The notes: generated from the letters alone by a model not told the origin. A DNA stretch of 64,000 bases from Flavobacterium cutihirudinis (GCF_003385895.1 NZ_QRDQ01000009.1:620001-684000), one strand, 5' to 3'; shown: positions 43,241-51,349, counted from the first letter of the stretch. Made by a program: numbers and translations.

Positions 43241-43810
43241 ATGAGTATATTAGAAATTATTAAAGAACCATGGCCTTGGTATGTTGCGGGTCCGTTGATT
43301 GGATTAACTGTTCCAATTTTATTAATTATCGGAAATAAATCTTTTGGGATTAGTTCTTCGCTGCGTCATATTTGTGCGGCTTGTATTCCTGCAAATATTT
43401 CGTTTTTTAAATACGACTGGAAAAAAGAAAGCTGGAATTTATTTTTCGTTTTCGGAATATTCTTGGGCGGATTTATTGCCGCGCATTTTCTATCTAATCC
43501 AAATGCGGTAGTAATTACTCCGGAACTTTCGGAGAAATTAGCAACTTACGGAATCACAGATCATACAGGTTTAGTTCCTGCACAGCTTTTCTCATGGGAA
43601 AGTCTTCTAACACTTCGTGGATTTATTATGATTGTTGTTGGTGGATTCTTGGTTGGTTTCGGGACGCGTTATGCTGGCGGATGTACGAGCGGACATGCGA
43701 TTATGGGATTATCAAATTTACAATGGCCTTCATTAGTAGCGACAATCTGTTTTATGATTGGCGGTTTTGTTATGGCACTTTTGATTTTGCCTTATATTCT
43801 TTCACTTTAA
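43241..43810 (+). CDS. YeeE/YedE family thiosulfate/sulfur transporter, first half
   Basis: A 189-residue membrane protein with about five helices. GTRYAGGCTSGHAIMGLSNL is the conserved Cys-bearing half-motif of the YeeE/YedE (TsuA) family, which moves thiosulfate or related sulfur species by passing them along cysteines. A second conserved Cys pair is in RHICAACIPANI. The next gene, 10 bp away, encodes the other half, so the two probably pair as a split YeeE. Confidence 0.87.
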   Translation: MSILEIIKEPWPWYVAGPLIGLTVPILLIIGNKSFGISSSLRHICAACIPANISFFKYDWKKESWNLFFVFGIFLGGFIAAHFLSNPNAVVITPELSEKLATYGITDHTGLVPAQLFSWESLLTLRGFIMIVVGGFLVGFGTRYAGGCTSGHAIMGLSNLQWPSLVATICFMIGGFVMALLILPYILSL

Positions 43811-43820
43811 AATTTCAAAA

Positions 43821-44300
43821 ATGAATCATTTAGAAAATAAAAATACAGACGGCGAAGGAATTAACGCAAGTCATAAAAAAGAAAATGGACTAGCAAATCT
43901 TAAATATTTAATCGTTGGCATCTTTTTCGGAATTGTATTCGTAAAAGCTGAAATTATCAGCTGGTTTCGTATTCAGGAAATGTTCAACTTAGAATCTTTC
44001 TTTATGTACGGCGTAATTGGAAGCGCAGTTGCAGTTGGTGTTATTTCTGTATTTCTGATAAAAAAATTCAATATCAAAACCCTTCAAGGCGAAAAAATCG
44101 AAATTCAACCAAAGACTTTCAACAAAGGGCAAATCTATGGTGGATTAATGTTCGGTTTTGGCTGGGCGATTACAGGCGCTTGTCCGGGTCCGCTTTTCGC
44201 TCAAATTGGAACTGGTGCAACTGTAATTGTTGTTACCTTATTAAGTGCAATTGCAGGAACCTGGTTTTATGGATTGATTAAAGACAAATTGCCTCATTAA
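43821..44300 (+). CDS. YeeE/YedE family (DUF6691) sulfur transporter, second half
   Basis: A 159-residue membrane protein with about four helices and a charged N-terminal tail of some 25 residues. GWAITGACPGPLFAQIGTG carries the conserved Cys of the second YeeE half-motif (DUF6691). It lies 10 bp after the first half and 4 bp before the GNAT gene. With the MBL-rhodanese and TauE genes it suggests import of reduced sulfur, intracellular oxidation, and export of the product. Confidence 0.87.
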   Translation: MNHLENKNTDGEGINASHKKENGLANLKYLIVGIFFGIVFVKAEIISWFRIQEMFNLESFFMYGVIGSAVAVGVISVFLIKKFNIKTLQGEKIEIQPKTFNKGQIYGGLMFGFGWAITGACPGPLFAQIGTGATVIVVTLLSAIAGTWFYGLIKDKLPH

Positions 44301-44304
44301 AAAA

Positions 44305-44823
44305 ATGAATTCACCGGAAAAATTATCATTACGAAAAGCAGATTTTTCAGAAATACCTCAAATTTGGGAAATCCTGCAAGATGCGATTGAACAAAGACGA
44401 TTAGACGGAAGTACACAATGGCAAGATGGTTATCCGAATGAACTTTCAATTGAAAATGATATAAATAATGGATATGCATATGTGCTAACAGAAAACGAAT
44501 CGATTTTGTGTTATGCTGCCATTATTTTTGACAAGGAACCCGCTTACGATGACATCGAAGGCAAATGGCTTACTAACGAAGATTATGTTGTGGTACATCG
44601 TGTTGCCGTTTCAAAATTGGCAAAAGGAAAAGGTATTGCTACCAAATTATTTGAAAGTATTGAAGGTTTAAGTGTCGAAAATAACGTGTACAGTATTAAG
44701 GTAGACACCAACTTTGATAATATTCCGATGTTGAAAATTCTTGACAGATTAAAATATACGTATTGTGGTGAAGTTTATTTTCGAGGTTCAGCGCGAAGAG
44801 CTTATGAGAAAAGATTAATTTAA
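44305..44823 (+). CDS. GNAT family N-acetyltransferase
   Basis: A 172-residue GNAT. The acetyl-CoA site is seen as VHRVAVSKLAKGKGIATKLF, followed by YSIKVDTNFDNIPMLKILDR, typical of the RimI-like group with an extended N-terminal part (IWEILQDAIEQRR). The substrate is unknown. It starts 4 bp after the YeeE gene and so probably shares its mRNA, although the function need not be linked to sulfur. Confidence 0.85.
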   Translation: MNSPEKLSLRKADFSEIPQIWEILQDAIEQRRLDGSTQWQDGYPNELSIENDINNGYAYVLTENESILCYAAIIFDKEPAYDDIEGKWLTNEDYVVVHRVAVSKLAKGKGIATKLFESIEGLSVENNVYSIKVDTNFDNIPMLKILDRLKYTYCGEVYFRGSARRAYEKRLI

Positions 44824-44847
44824 ATATCGAATTTCAAGATTACATTT

Positions 44848-44881
44848 AAACCCGACAAGTTTTCGCAACCTGTCGGGTTTC
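44848..44881 (+). terminator. Terminator-like hairpin after the GNAT gene
   Basis: AAACCCGACAAG and CTGTCGGGTTT pair around TTTTCGCAAC and end in TTTCTTG. The core resembles one arm of the palindrome at 56908. Confidence 0.7.
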
Positions 44882-44898
44882 TTGTATCATGTGCTCGC

Positions 44899-44944
44899 GT
44901 GAGGGATAGAAGCTGGCTACCGAAGTAGCGCGGATAGCCCGACA
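44899..44944 (+). ncRNA. Flavo-1-like structured element, copy 3 (short)
   Basis: GAGGGATAGAAGC, then a short hairpin (TGGCTACC), then GTAGCGCGGATAGCCCGACAG. Same ends as the other two copies but with the central stem cut to a few pairs. It is followed directly by a terminator-like hairpin at 44954-44994, so it may be the 3' part of a short transcript. Confidence 0.5.
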
Positions 44945-44953
44945 GCAATTAAG

Positions 44954-44994
44954 AAAAGACCTCATGAGCGCAAAGTATGTTAAGGTCTTTTTTT
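44954..44994 (+). terminator. Intrinsic terminator
   Basis: AAAAGACCT and AGGTCTTTTTTT pair around a loop of about 20 nt. Confidence 0.75.
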
Positions 44995-45170
44995 AATTGA
45001 TGGCACGCCCAACTCTTTATTTTAAATTTTAAGGACTCTCAATTCGTATTTTATATTATAGTTAAATATCAACAAATCAGATATTTAAAAACAAAAAAAG
45101 TCTTATTTTTATTCTGGTTTTATTGTGTTCAGAATTCAGCATATTTTGAATTAACAAAAAATTAACAACA

Positions 45171-45216
45171 CATTTGTATATACAACTATTAAAAGTTATA
45201 CATTTGTATATACAAA
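45171..45216 (+). promoter_or_regulatory. marR promoter with two palindromic operators
   Basis: TTGTATATACAA at 45174-45185 and TTTGTATATACAAA at 45203-45216 are perfect palindromes with centres 30 bp apart, about three helical turns. TACATTTG (45199-45206) is a perfect -7 match and overlaps the second operator. The TTTG of the first (45173-45176) lies 22 bp before it and serves as the -33 element. A MarR dimer on each site would block both core elements, which is a textbook autorepression layout. Confidence 0.75.
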
Positions 45217-45232
45217 TTATACACTTACGACT

Positions 45233-45694
45233 ATGACAATTGAAGAGGTTATTAAGAGTACAGTTAAGATGGATAATGCGAAAAAAGTTATTCTGAATAT
45301 CATGTACACACAAAATGTGATTCAGGATCATTTCAATGAAATAATGAAACCGTATGATTTATCTGGAGAACAATATAATGTGTTGCGCATATTAAGAGGA
45401 CAAAAAGGAAATCCTGCAAATATGTGTGTGATACAAGAACGTATGTTAGCCAAAACGAGTAACACAACCCGATTAGTTGACAAATTATTACTGAAAGAAT
45501 TCGTTACAAGAAATGTGTGTCCCGACAATCGACGAAAAATCGAAGTTTCGATTACACAAAAAGGATTAGATGTTTTAAAAGAATTAGACCCGAAAGTAGA
45601 TGAGCACGAGCGCGCATTTGCTCAGAATATAAGCCCGGAAGAATTAGAATTATTAAACAAGTTATTAGAAAAATACCGAACCCAACAAAATTAA
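45233..45694 (+). CDS. MarR family transcriptional regulator
   Basis: A 153-residue winged-helix dimer. It has the long N-terminal dimer helix, GEQYNVLRILRGQKGNPANM, the recognition helix region RMLAKTSNTTRLVDKLLLKE and the wing PDNRRKIEVSITQKG with the DxR signature. It heads an operon with nitroreductase and YceI genes, and two palindromes overlap its promoter. Cys74-type cysteines (NMCVIQ) and VCPDNRRK could sense oxidants or quinones, but the inducer is unknown. Confidence 0.9.
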   Translation: MTIEEVIKSTVKMDNAKKVILNIMYTQNVIQDHFNEIMKPYDLSGEQYNVLRILRGQKGNPANMCVIQERMLAKTSNTTRLVDKLLLKEFVTRNVCPDNRRKIEVSITQKGLDVLKELDPKVDEHERAFAQNISPEELELLNKLLEKYRTQQN

Positions 45695-45698
45695 TATT

Positions 45699-46331
45699 AT
45701 GAGCACATTTTTAGATAGTCTGAACTGGAGATACGCAACAAAAAAATTTGATGCAACAAAAAAAATCTCTGATGCTGACTTAAATACATTAAAAGAAGCG
45801 GTTAGATTAGCTGCTTCATCTTACGGATTACAACCTTTTAAAGTAGTTATTGTAGAAAATCCTGAAATTAGAGAAAAATTAAAAGCTGCGGCTTGGGGTC
45901 AAACTCAAATTACAGATGCTTCTCAATTGTTTATTTTTGCAAATGATTTAAATGCAGGGCCAGAATCTGTTGATGCATACATCAAAAACATTAGTGAAAC
46001 GAGAGGAGTTCCTACTGATGCTTTAGCTGGATTTAGCGACATGATGAAAGGTACGATTGCAAACTTATCGCAAGAAGCAAAAAATATCTGGACATCAAAA
46101 CAAACTTATATTGCTTTAGGTACTTTATTGGCAGCTGCAGCTGAATTAAAAATCGATGCTACTCCAATGGAAGGTTTCAATGCAGCACAATTTAATGAAA
46201 TCTTAGGTTTCGATAAATTAGGCTTAAACGCTTCAGTTATCGCAACTGTAGGTTACAGACATGATGAGGACGACGCTCAGCATTACAAAAAAGTTAGAAA
46301 ATCTCAAGAAGAATTATTTATCACTCTATAA
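45699..46331 (+). CDS. NAD(P)H-dependent nitroreductase family oxidoreductase
   Basis: A 210-residue flavin enzyme of the NfsB-like group. The N-terminus FLDSLNWRYATKKFDATKKIS with RYATK carries FMN-phosphate contacts. AASSYGLQPFKVVIVENPEI and TPMEGFNAAQFNEILGF are typical. It reduces nitroaromatics or quinones with NAD(P)H. It starts 4 bp after marR, so it is the likely target of MarR control. Confidence 0.88.
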   Translation: MSTFLDSLNWRYATKKFDATKKISDADLNTLKEAVRLAASSYGLQPFKVVIVENPEIREKLKAAAWGQTQITDASQLFIFANDLNAGPESVDAYIKNISETRGVPTDALAGFSDMMKGTIANLSQEAKNIWTSKQTYIALGTLLAAAAELKIDATPMEGFNAAQFNEILGFDKLGLNASVIATVGYRHDEDDAQHYKKVRKSQEELFITL

Positions 46332-46362
46332 TTATTATTAATCCAAAATCAATTTTAACAAC

Positions 46363-46929
46363 ATGAAAAATTTAAAAACAATTGCAATAGCATTATTCGT
46401 AGCAGCGGCTAGTATTTCAGTAAATGCTCAAACTAAAAAAATCGACGTAAAAGCATCTACTATCAAATGGGTAGGTAAAAAAGTAACTGGAGAGCACTCT
46501 GGAACTGTAAACTTTAAAGAAGGTGCTGTAGTTTTCAAAGGAAAAAAATTAACTGGTGGTTCTTTCACTGTTGATATGAATTCATTAACTGCAACTGACT
46601 TAACTGGAGAATACCAAGGGAAATTAAACGGTCACTTAAAAGCTGACGATTTCTTTGGAACTGACAAATTCCCAACTGCAAAATTAGTTTTCAAAACTAT
46701 CGGAGCTAAAGCAACTGATGTTTACACAGTAACTGCTGATTTAACTATCAAAGGAATTACTAAACCTGTAACTTTTGACATCACTGTAGCTGGAAACACT
46801 GCAACTACTGCTTTTAAAGTTGACAGAACTAAATATGACATTAAATACAACTCTGGTAACTTCTTCGAAAACTTAGGAGACAAAACTATCAACGACGATT
46901 TCGAATTGACTGTAGCTTTAAAATTCTAA
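46363..46929 (+). CDS. YceI family periplasmic protein
   Basis: A 188-residue exported lipocalin-like protein. After the signal peptide (ending SVNAQ) it has STIKWVGKKVTGEHSGTVNF, GGSFTVDMNSL, GHLKADDFFGTDKFPTAKLV and DLTIKGITKPVTFDITV, the full YceI pattern. YceI proteins bind polyisoprenoids or other hydrophobic molecules. It is the third gene of the MarR operon, 31 bp after the nitroreductase. Codon use looks optimised, suggesting strong expression. Confidence 0.92.
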   Translation: MKNLKTIAIALFVAAASISVNAQTKKIDVKASTIKWVGKKVTGEHSGTVNFKEGAVVFKGKKLTGGSFTVDMNSLTATDLTGEYQGKLNGHLKADDFFGTDKFPTAKLVFKTIGAKATDVYTVTADLTIKGITKPVTFDITVAGNTATTAFKVDRTKYDIKYNSGNFFENLGDKTINDDFELTVALKF

Positions 46930-46954
46930 TTTTCAGGCTTACTAATTCAAATAT

Positions 46955-46996
46955 AAAAGAGACCCCAATAGTTATGCTATTGGGGTTTCTTATTTT
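46955..46996 (+). terminator. Terminator of the marR operon
   Basis: AAGAGACCCCAATAG and CTATTGGGGTTTCTT pair around TTATG, followed by ATTTTTATTT. Confidence 0.85.
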
Positions 46997-47062
46997 TATT
47001 TCTTTTCAAAAAAATAACGTTCTTAATACTAAACTAACGCTTTGATAATAACTATAACCGGA

Positions 47063-47089
47063 TTGATTAACATTCGTCATCTACTTTTG
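47063..47089 (+). promoter_or_regulatory. Candidate promoter of the beta-helix gene
   Basis: TTG at 47063-47065 and TACTTTTG at 47082-47089 with a 16-bp spacer. The ATG at 47130 is 41 bp after the -7 match. Confidence 0.4.
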
Positions 47090-47129
47090 AGCCAACTAAA
47101 ATCAAAAGCTAGAAATCAAAATTATAGTT

Positions 47130-48410
47130 ATGAAAACAAAATTACGTATTGCGCTTTTTACTTTATTGAGCAGTTACTTTCTAAATGCTCAACAACAGCC
47201 AAAAGGAATTGTTGGCAACACGAACTGGATGACAAACTGGACCAATTTTAATCCGGCAAAAATAGAATACAACGAAGCAACCAATATAATTGCAGGAACC
47301 ATTGATAAGGATACTAAATTGGTAAAACGCAACACTTATCAATTAGTTGGTGTGGTTTACGTTACCAATAATGCCACTTTAACTATAGAACCAGGAACTG
47401 TTATTCGCGGAGACGATAAAAGTTGCGGAACGCTTGTAGTTACAAATGGAGCCAAAATTATGGCCGAAGGTCTGGAAACTGATCCAATCGTTTTTACTTC
47501 AAACAAAGAAATTACAGAAAGACGTCCTGGAGACTGGGGCGGAATTATCATTCTTGGAAAAGCTCCAATTAATACAATTGGCGGTGTACACATATTACCT
47601 TTTGATTTGAAACCAATGTTAAATCATTATGGAGGACAAGATGCTGAAGATAATTCGGGAATTCTAAAATATGTTCGTATTGAATATGCAGGAAGAAAAC
47701 TAAGTTCTTTAAAAGAGCTTAACGGACTTTCTTTGGCGGGAATTGGAAGAAAAACGGTTCTGAGCAATATCCAAATCAGTTTTTCTAACGATGATTCTTT
47801 CGAATGTTACGGTGGTGATTTGAATATGAATAACCTTGTCTCCTACAGAACTACAGATGATGATTTTGATTTTACACAAGGTGCGCAAATCAATATCAGC
47901 AATAGTATTGCAATTCGTCACCCTTTTTCTTCTGATATTTCGGGTTCAAGATGTTTTGAAGTTGATTCTTACGATAAAATCGGAAATACTGATATGACTA
48001 AAAAACTAACAAAAATTAATGCAAGCAATATCACTTTAGTTAATTTAGAAGAAAACAATCAAGGCTTGGTTAGAGAATCGATTTATGTTAGAGAAAATAC
48101 TTTTTTTAATTTAGCAAATAGTATTGTTTCAGGATTTAGTCCGTTTGTTTTATTGGAAGGAAATATTGGAAATGGAGAAGCAAATCTTTCTAAAATGACT
48201 TTCAAAAATACAATTGTAAACAATTGCAATGGCGGAATAACAAGTGAATCTGCAGCGGCAAATACGACGATTCAAAACTATTATAATACTCCAAATGCTG
48301 GACTAGATTATACAAAAATCAAGAATACGGAGCTTTTTACTACTCCAAACATAAAAGGAAATCCAGATTTCAGATTAAATGTAAATAATACGCTGGCTAT
48401 TGGAAACTAA
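47130..48410 (+). CDS. Secreted beta-helix-like protein
   Basis: A 426-residue protein with a signal peptide (MKTKLRIALFTLLSSYFLNA). The motif VVYVTNNATLTIEPGTVIRG, with DWGGIIILGKAPIN and later SNIQISFSNDDSFECYGGDL, is typical of large Bacteroidota outer-surface beta-helix proteins. It lacks a lipobox Cys, and I see no T9SS C-terminal domain, so how it reaches its site is unclear. Repeated N-x-x-(F/I/V) turns throughout support a beta-helix. Monocistronic. Confidence 0.7.
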   Translation: MKTKLRIALFTLLSSYFLNAQQQPKGIVGNTNWMTNWTNFNPAKIEYNEATNIIAGTIDKDTKLVKRNTYQLVGVVYVTNNATLTIEPGTVIRGDDKSCGTLVVTNGAKIMAEGLETDPIVFTSNKEITERRPGDWGGIIILGKAPINTIGGVHILPFDLKPMLNHYGGQDAEDNSGILKYVRIEYAGRKLSSLKELNGLSLAGIGRKTVLSNIQISFSNDDSFECYGGDLNMNNLVSYRTTDDDFDFTQGAQINISNSIAIRHPFSSDISGSRCFEVDSYDKIGNTDMTKKLTKINASNITLVNLEENNQGLVRESIYVRENTFFNLANSIVSGFSPFVLLEGNIGNGEANLSKMTFKNTIVNNCNGGITSESAAANTTIQNYYNTPNAGLDYTKIKNTELFTTPNIKGNPDFRLNVNNTLAIGN

Positions 48411-48507
48411 GGCTTTGAAAGGCTATTAGATTTTAAAATTTAACAAATTTCGAAAATTTGAAAAGTTTTTTTTGAGTTTTTATGTATTCTAATTCAAATT
48501 ACATTTA

Positions 48508-48515
48508 TATCTTTG
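48508..48515 (+). promoter_or_regulatory. Candidate -7 element of the trp operon
   Basis: TATCTTTG fits TAnnTTTG, 18 bp before the leader ORF, leaving a very short 5' UTR of about 11 nt. No clear -33 TTG is present at 17-23 bp. Confidence 0.5.
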
Positions 48516-48532
48516 TCATAACAAAATAAGAG

Positions 48533-48589
48533 ATGAAAACATTAATGAACAATACTTGGTGGTGGAAGAATTTACGTCAAACGTCGTGA
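48533..48589 (+). CDS. trpL: trp operon leader peptide
   Basis: An 18-residue peptide, MKTLMNNTWWWKNLRQTS, with three consecutive Trp codons at positions 9-11. When charged tRNA-Trp is scarce a ribosome would stall there and prevent the terminator at 48629-48660 from forming. Too short for usual gene finders. The run of Trp codons directly upstream of trpE makes the identification strong. Confidence 0.88.
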   Translation: MKTLMNNTWWWKNLRQTS

Positions 48590-48628
48590 ACGAAGCTTCC
48601 TATGGTATTTTCAAAACTATAAATCTAA

Positions 48629-48660
48629 AAGGCTTGTCATCACGACAAGCCTTTTTTTTT
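48629..48660 (+). terminator. trp attenuator terminator
   Basis: AAGGCTTGTC and GACAAGCCTT form a perfect 10-bp stem with an ATCAC loop, followed by nine T. Confidence 0.9.
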
Positions 48661-48709
48661 GGTCAAAACTTTAGCATAAAAAATATTAAAAACTAAAAAA
48701 CAACATACT

Positions 48710-50110
48710 TTGAAACCATTTATACTAAATACTCATTACAAACAAATTCTTGCAGACACGATCACGCCAGTAAGTATTTATTTTAAAATAAGAGATAAAT
48801 TTCCAAATAGCTTATTATTGGAAAGTAGTGATTACCACGGAAATGACAATAGCTTCTCTTACATTTGCTGCAACCCGATTGCAACGATTAAAATCGAAAA
48901 CGAAGTAATCTCAAAAACTTTTCCTGACGGAACATCAGAACAAAGTAAAATCGATGCATCGACCAATATTCCAGAAGTAATCCAGGAATTTTCAAGCCGA
49001 TTCCAATCGGAGAAAAATGATTTCAAATTCATTAATAATGGATTATTCGGATACATTTCTTATGATGCTGTCCGCTATTTTGAAAAAGTTTCTATAGCTA
49101 AAAAAGATGATGCAACTTCAATTCCTGATGTTTTTTATGCAGTTTATCAAAACATTATTGCCATCAATCACTTTAAAAATGAAGCTTATATTTTCTGCCA
49201 CAGCGTTGATGGAAGAAATAATATTTCAGAAATTGAGCAATTATTACAATCGAGAAATATTGCTTCTTATAAATTTACTAAAGAAGGCGAAGGTTTCTCA
49301 AACTTGACCGATGAAGAATTCAAACATAATGTGGCTCTAGCCAAAAAGCACTGCTTTCGTGGAGACGTTTTTCAATTGGTTTTATCACGCCGTTTTACAC
49401 AAGGTTTTAAAGGTGACGAGTTCAACGTTTACAGAGCTTTGCGCAGTATAAATCCATCTCCTTATTTATTCTTTTTTGATTATGGAGATTTCAAAATTTT
49501 TGGGTCTTCGCCCGAAGCACAAATTATCGTAAAAAACAGAAAAGCCGAAATTCACCCAATCGCCGGAACTTTTAAAAGAACCGGAAATGATGAACGTGAC
49601 GCACTTTTAGCGAAAGAACTTTCTGAAGATAAAAAAGAAAACAGCGAACACGTAATGCTTGTCGATTTAGCCAGAAATGATTTAAGCCGAAATGGTCACG
49701 ACGTAAACGTTGAGAAATACAGAGAAGTTCAGTTTTTCTCGCACGTTATTCACTTGGTTTCTAAAGTTACGGGACATTTACATGAAAAAGCAACGACGAT
49801 GCAAGTTGTTGCCGATACTTTCCCAGCCGGAACTTTAAGCGGAGCTCCAAAACACAGAGCGATGCAATTGATTGAAGATTATGAAAAAACAAATCGTAAT
49901 TTCTACGGAGGCGCAATCGGCTTCATGGATTTTGAAGGAAACTTTAATCACGCGATTATGATTCGAACTTTCCTTTCTAAAAATCATCAATTGCATTGTC
50001 AGGCCGGCGCCGGTATTGTAGCAAGTTCTGACGAAGAAAGCGAAATGCAGGAAGTTTATAATAAATTGAGAGCGCTAAATACAGCACTTGAAATGGCAGA
50101 GAAAATATAA
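48710..50110 (+). CDS. trpE: Anthranilate synthase component I
   Basis: A 466-residue chorismate-using enzyme. The feedback site LLESS (near residue 28) and the chorismate-binding core (FGSSPEAQIIV, HPIAGTFKRTGNDERDALLA, LARNDLSRNG, FPAGTLSGAPKHRAMQLI) are intact, so it should be Trp-inhibited. The start is a TTG; no ATG precedes KPFILNTHYKQI in frame and that N-terminus is conserved in relatives I recall. First enzyme of Trp synthesis, acting with TrpG. Confidence 0.93.
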   Translation: MKPFILNTHYKQILADTITPVSIYFKIRDKFPNSLLLESSDYHGNDNSFSYICCNPIATIKIENEVISKTFPDGTSEQSKIDASTNIPEVIQEFSSRFQSEKNDFKFINNGLFGYISYDAVRYFEKVSIAKKDDATSIPDVFYAVYQNIIAINHFKNEAYIFCHSVDGRNNISEIEQLLQSRNIASYKFTKEGEGFSNLTDEEFKHNVALAKKHCFRGDVFQLVLSRRFTQGFKGDEFNVYRALRSINPSPYLFFFDYGDFKIFGSSPEAQIIVKNRKAEIHPIAGTFKRTGNDERDALLAKELSEDKKENSEHVMLVDLARNDLSRNGHDVNVEKYREVQFFSHVIHLVSKVTGHLHEKATTMQVVADTFPAGTLSGAPKHRAMQLIEDYEKTNRNFYGGAIGFMDFEGNFNHAIMIRTFLSKNHQLHCQAGAGIVASSDEESEMQEVYNKLRALNTALEMAEKI

Positions 50111-50113
50111 GTT

Positions 50114-50215
50114 TTTTTGTTTCAGGTTTGCTTCGCCCGTTCGGCTTTCAGCCTCGGGTCAAGTTATTGAAACGCACAGCAAACCTGAAACCTGAAACTT
50201 GAAACCTGAAACAAT
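50114..50215. repeat. Heptamer CTGAAAC/GTTTCAG inverted array
   Basis: TTTCAGGTTTG on the left is mirrored by CAAACCTGAAACCTGAAACTTGAAACCTGAAAC on the right in 7-bp units, around a GC-richer core. The unit is the same as at 25029-25102. Confidence 0.75.
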
Positions 50216-50245
50216 TAACAAACAAACCTTAAACTATCAAAAACT

Positions 50246-50689
50246 ATGAAAAAAGCAGTATCAATTTTAATTTTAATCCTTACTATCACATCTTGTAATT
50301 CGGACAAAAAACCAAATCCAATTCAAGGAACCTGGCGTCTGATATCAGCTGAAACGACAGAGAAAGATTCCACTTTTTCGACTTTCAATCCAAAAACAAA
50401 AATGATTAAAATTATAAATGAAACACATTTCGCTTTTTTCAATCATGATTTAAACAATGGAAAAGATTCAACAAATGCTGTTTTCCATGGTGGAGGCGGA
50501 ACATACACTTTAAAAGATAGTGTTTACACCGAAAACTTAGAATACTTCAACAACCGTCAATGGGAAAATGGCAAATTTGAATTTGTAGTAAAAATCAAAA
50601 ACGACACTTTAACTCAAAAAGGAGTAGAAAAAGTTGAAAAATTAGGAATCGACCGCATTATTACTGAAAAGTACGTTCGAGAAAAATAA
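50246..50689 (+). CDS. Unknown lipoprotein, lipocalin-like
   Basis: A 147-residue lipoprotein with lipobox ITSCNS (Cys17). The mature part starts IQGTWRLISAETTEKDSTFS, then KMIKIINETHFAFF and GGTYTLKDSVYTENL. The GTWRL start and the beta-rich rhythm are those of small lipocalin-like DUF families of Bacteroidota. It lies between trpE and trpG on the same strand with repeat-filled spacers on both sides. No link to Trp synthesis is apparent. Confidence 0.6.
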   Translation: MKKAVSILILILTITSCNSDKKPNPIQGTWRLISAETTEKDSTFSTFNPKTKMIKIINETHFAFFNHDLNNGKDSTNAVFHGGGGTYTLKDSVYTENLEYFNNRQWENGKFEFVVKIKNDTLTQKGVEKVEKLGIDRIITEKYVREK

Positions 50690-50738
50690 ATAAAAAATAG
50701 TTGTCAGTCTCAGTCTCAGTTTTCAGTAACAGTTTGAA

Positions 50739-50782
50739 AACTTAGTGTCTTAGAATCTTAGCAACTTAGAACCTTAGAAAAA
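50739..50782 (+). repeat. CTTAGNNN octamer array before trpG
   Basis: Units CTTAGTGT, CTTAGAAT, CTTAGCAA, CTTAGAAC, CTTAGAAA run up to the ATG. Preceded at 50703-50732 by (G)TCTCA/TTTCAG-type short repeats. Confidence 0.85.
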
Positions 50783-51349
50783 ATGAAAAAAATATTAGTT
50801 ATAGACAATTACGATAGTTTCACTTACAATTTAGTACACTATTTAGAAGATTTAAACTGTGAAGTAACGGTTTACAGAAACGACGAATTCGAAATTGACG
50901 AAATTGCTTCTTTTGAAAAAATCTTGCTTTCACCAGGGCCTGGAATTCCGGATGAAGCGGGTTTGCTAAAAGCAGTAATCCAGAAATATGCCCCAACAAA
51001 AAGCATTTTGGGAGTGTGTTTAGGACAACAGGCAATTGGAGAAGTTTTTGGAGGAACGCTTTCAAACCTTGATAAAGTATATCACGGTGTCGCTACAAAT
51101 GTAAAAACAGTAGTTTCGGACGAGATTTTATTTGAAGGTTTAGGAAACGAATTTGAAGTTGGACGATACCATTCGTGGGTTGTCGATGCCAATTTACCGG
51201 AAGATTTAGAAGCAACTTCAGTAGATGAAAACGGACAAATTATGTCTTTAAGACATAAAAATTATGATGTAAGAGGCGTTCAGTTTCATCCGGAAAGTGT
51301 TTTGACTCCAAATGGGAAAAGGATTTTAGAGAATTGGATAAAGAGTTAA
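50783..51349 (+). CDS. trpG: Anthranilate synthase component II (glutamine amidotransferase)
   Basis: A 188-residue class-I amidotransferase. It begins KKILVIDNYDSFTYNLVHYL, has LLSPGPGIPDEAG and the nucleophile Cys79 in GVCLGQQAIGEVFGG; the His-Glu pair is in VQFHPESVLT. It supplies ammonia from glutamine to TrpE and may also serve PabB. It lies 93 bp after the lipoprotein gene, just behind an octamer array. Confidence 0.93.
   Translation: MKKILVIDNYDSFTYNLVHYLEDLNCEVTVYRNDEFEIDEIASFEKILLSPGPGIPDEAGLLKAVIQKYAPTKSILGVCLGQQAIGEVFGGTLSNLDKVYHGVATNVKTVVSDEILFEGLGNEFEVGRYHSWVVDANLPEDLEATSVDENGQIMSLRHKNYDVRGVQFHPESVLTPNGKRILENWIKS

Larger units (their letters stand above)
44824..45232. other. 409-bp gap with terminators, structured element and marR promoter
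   Basis: The gap holds the hairpin at 44848, a Flavo-1-like element at 44899-44944, a terminator at 44954-44994, an AT-rich stretch with nothing visible, and the marR operator/promoter at 45171-45216. No gene is present. Confidence 0.7.
48411..48709 (+). promoter_or_regulatory. trp leader region with attenuator
   Basis: The 299-bp gap before trpE holds a TATCTTTG -7 match (48508-48515), an 18-codon leader ORF with three adjacent Trp codons (48533-48589) and a strong terminator (48629-48660), 50 bp before the trpE start. This is the arrangement of transcription attenuation controlled by ribosome stalling on Trp codons. I could not define a convincing antiterminator stem by eye. Confidence 0.8.
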
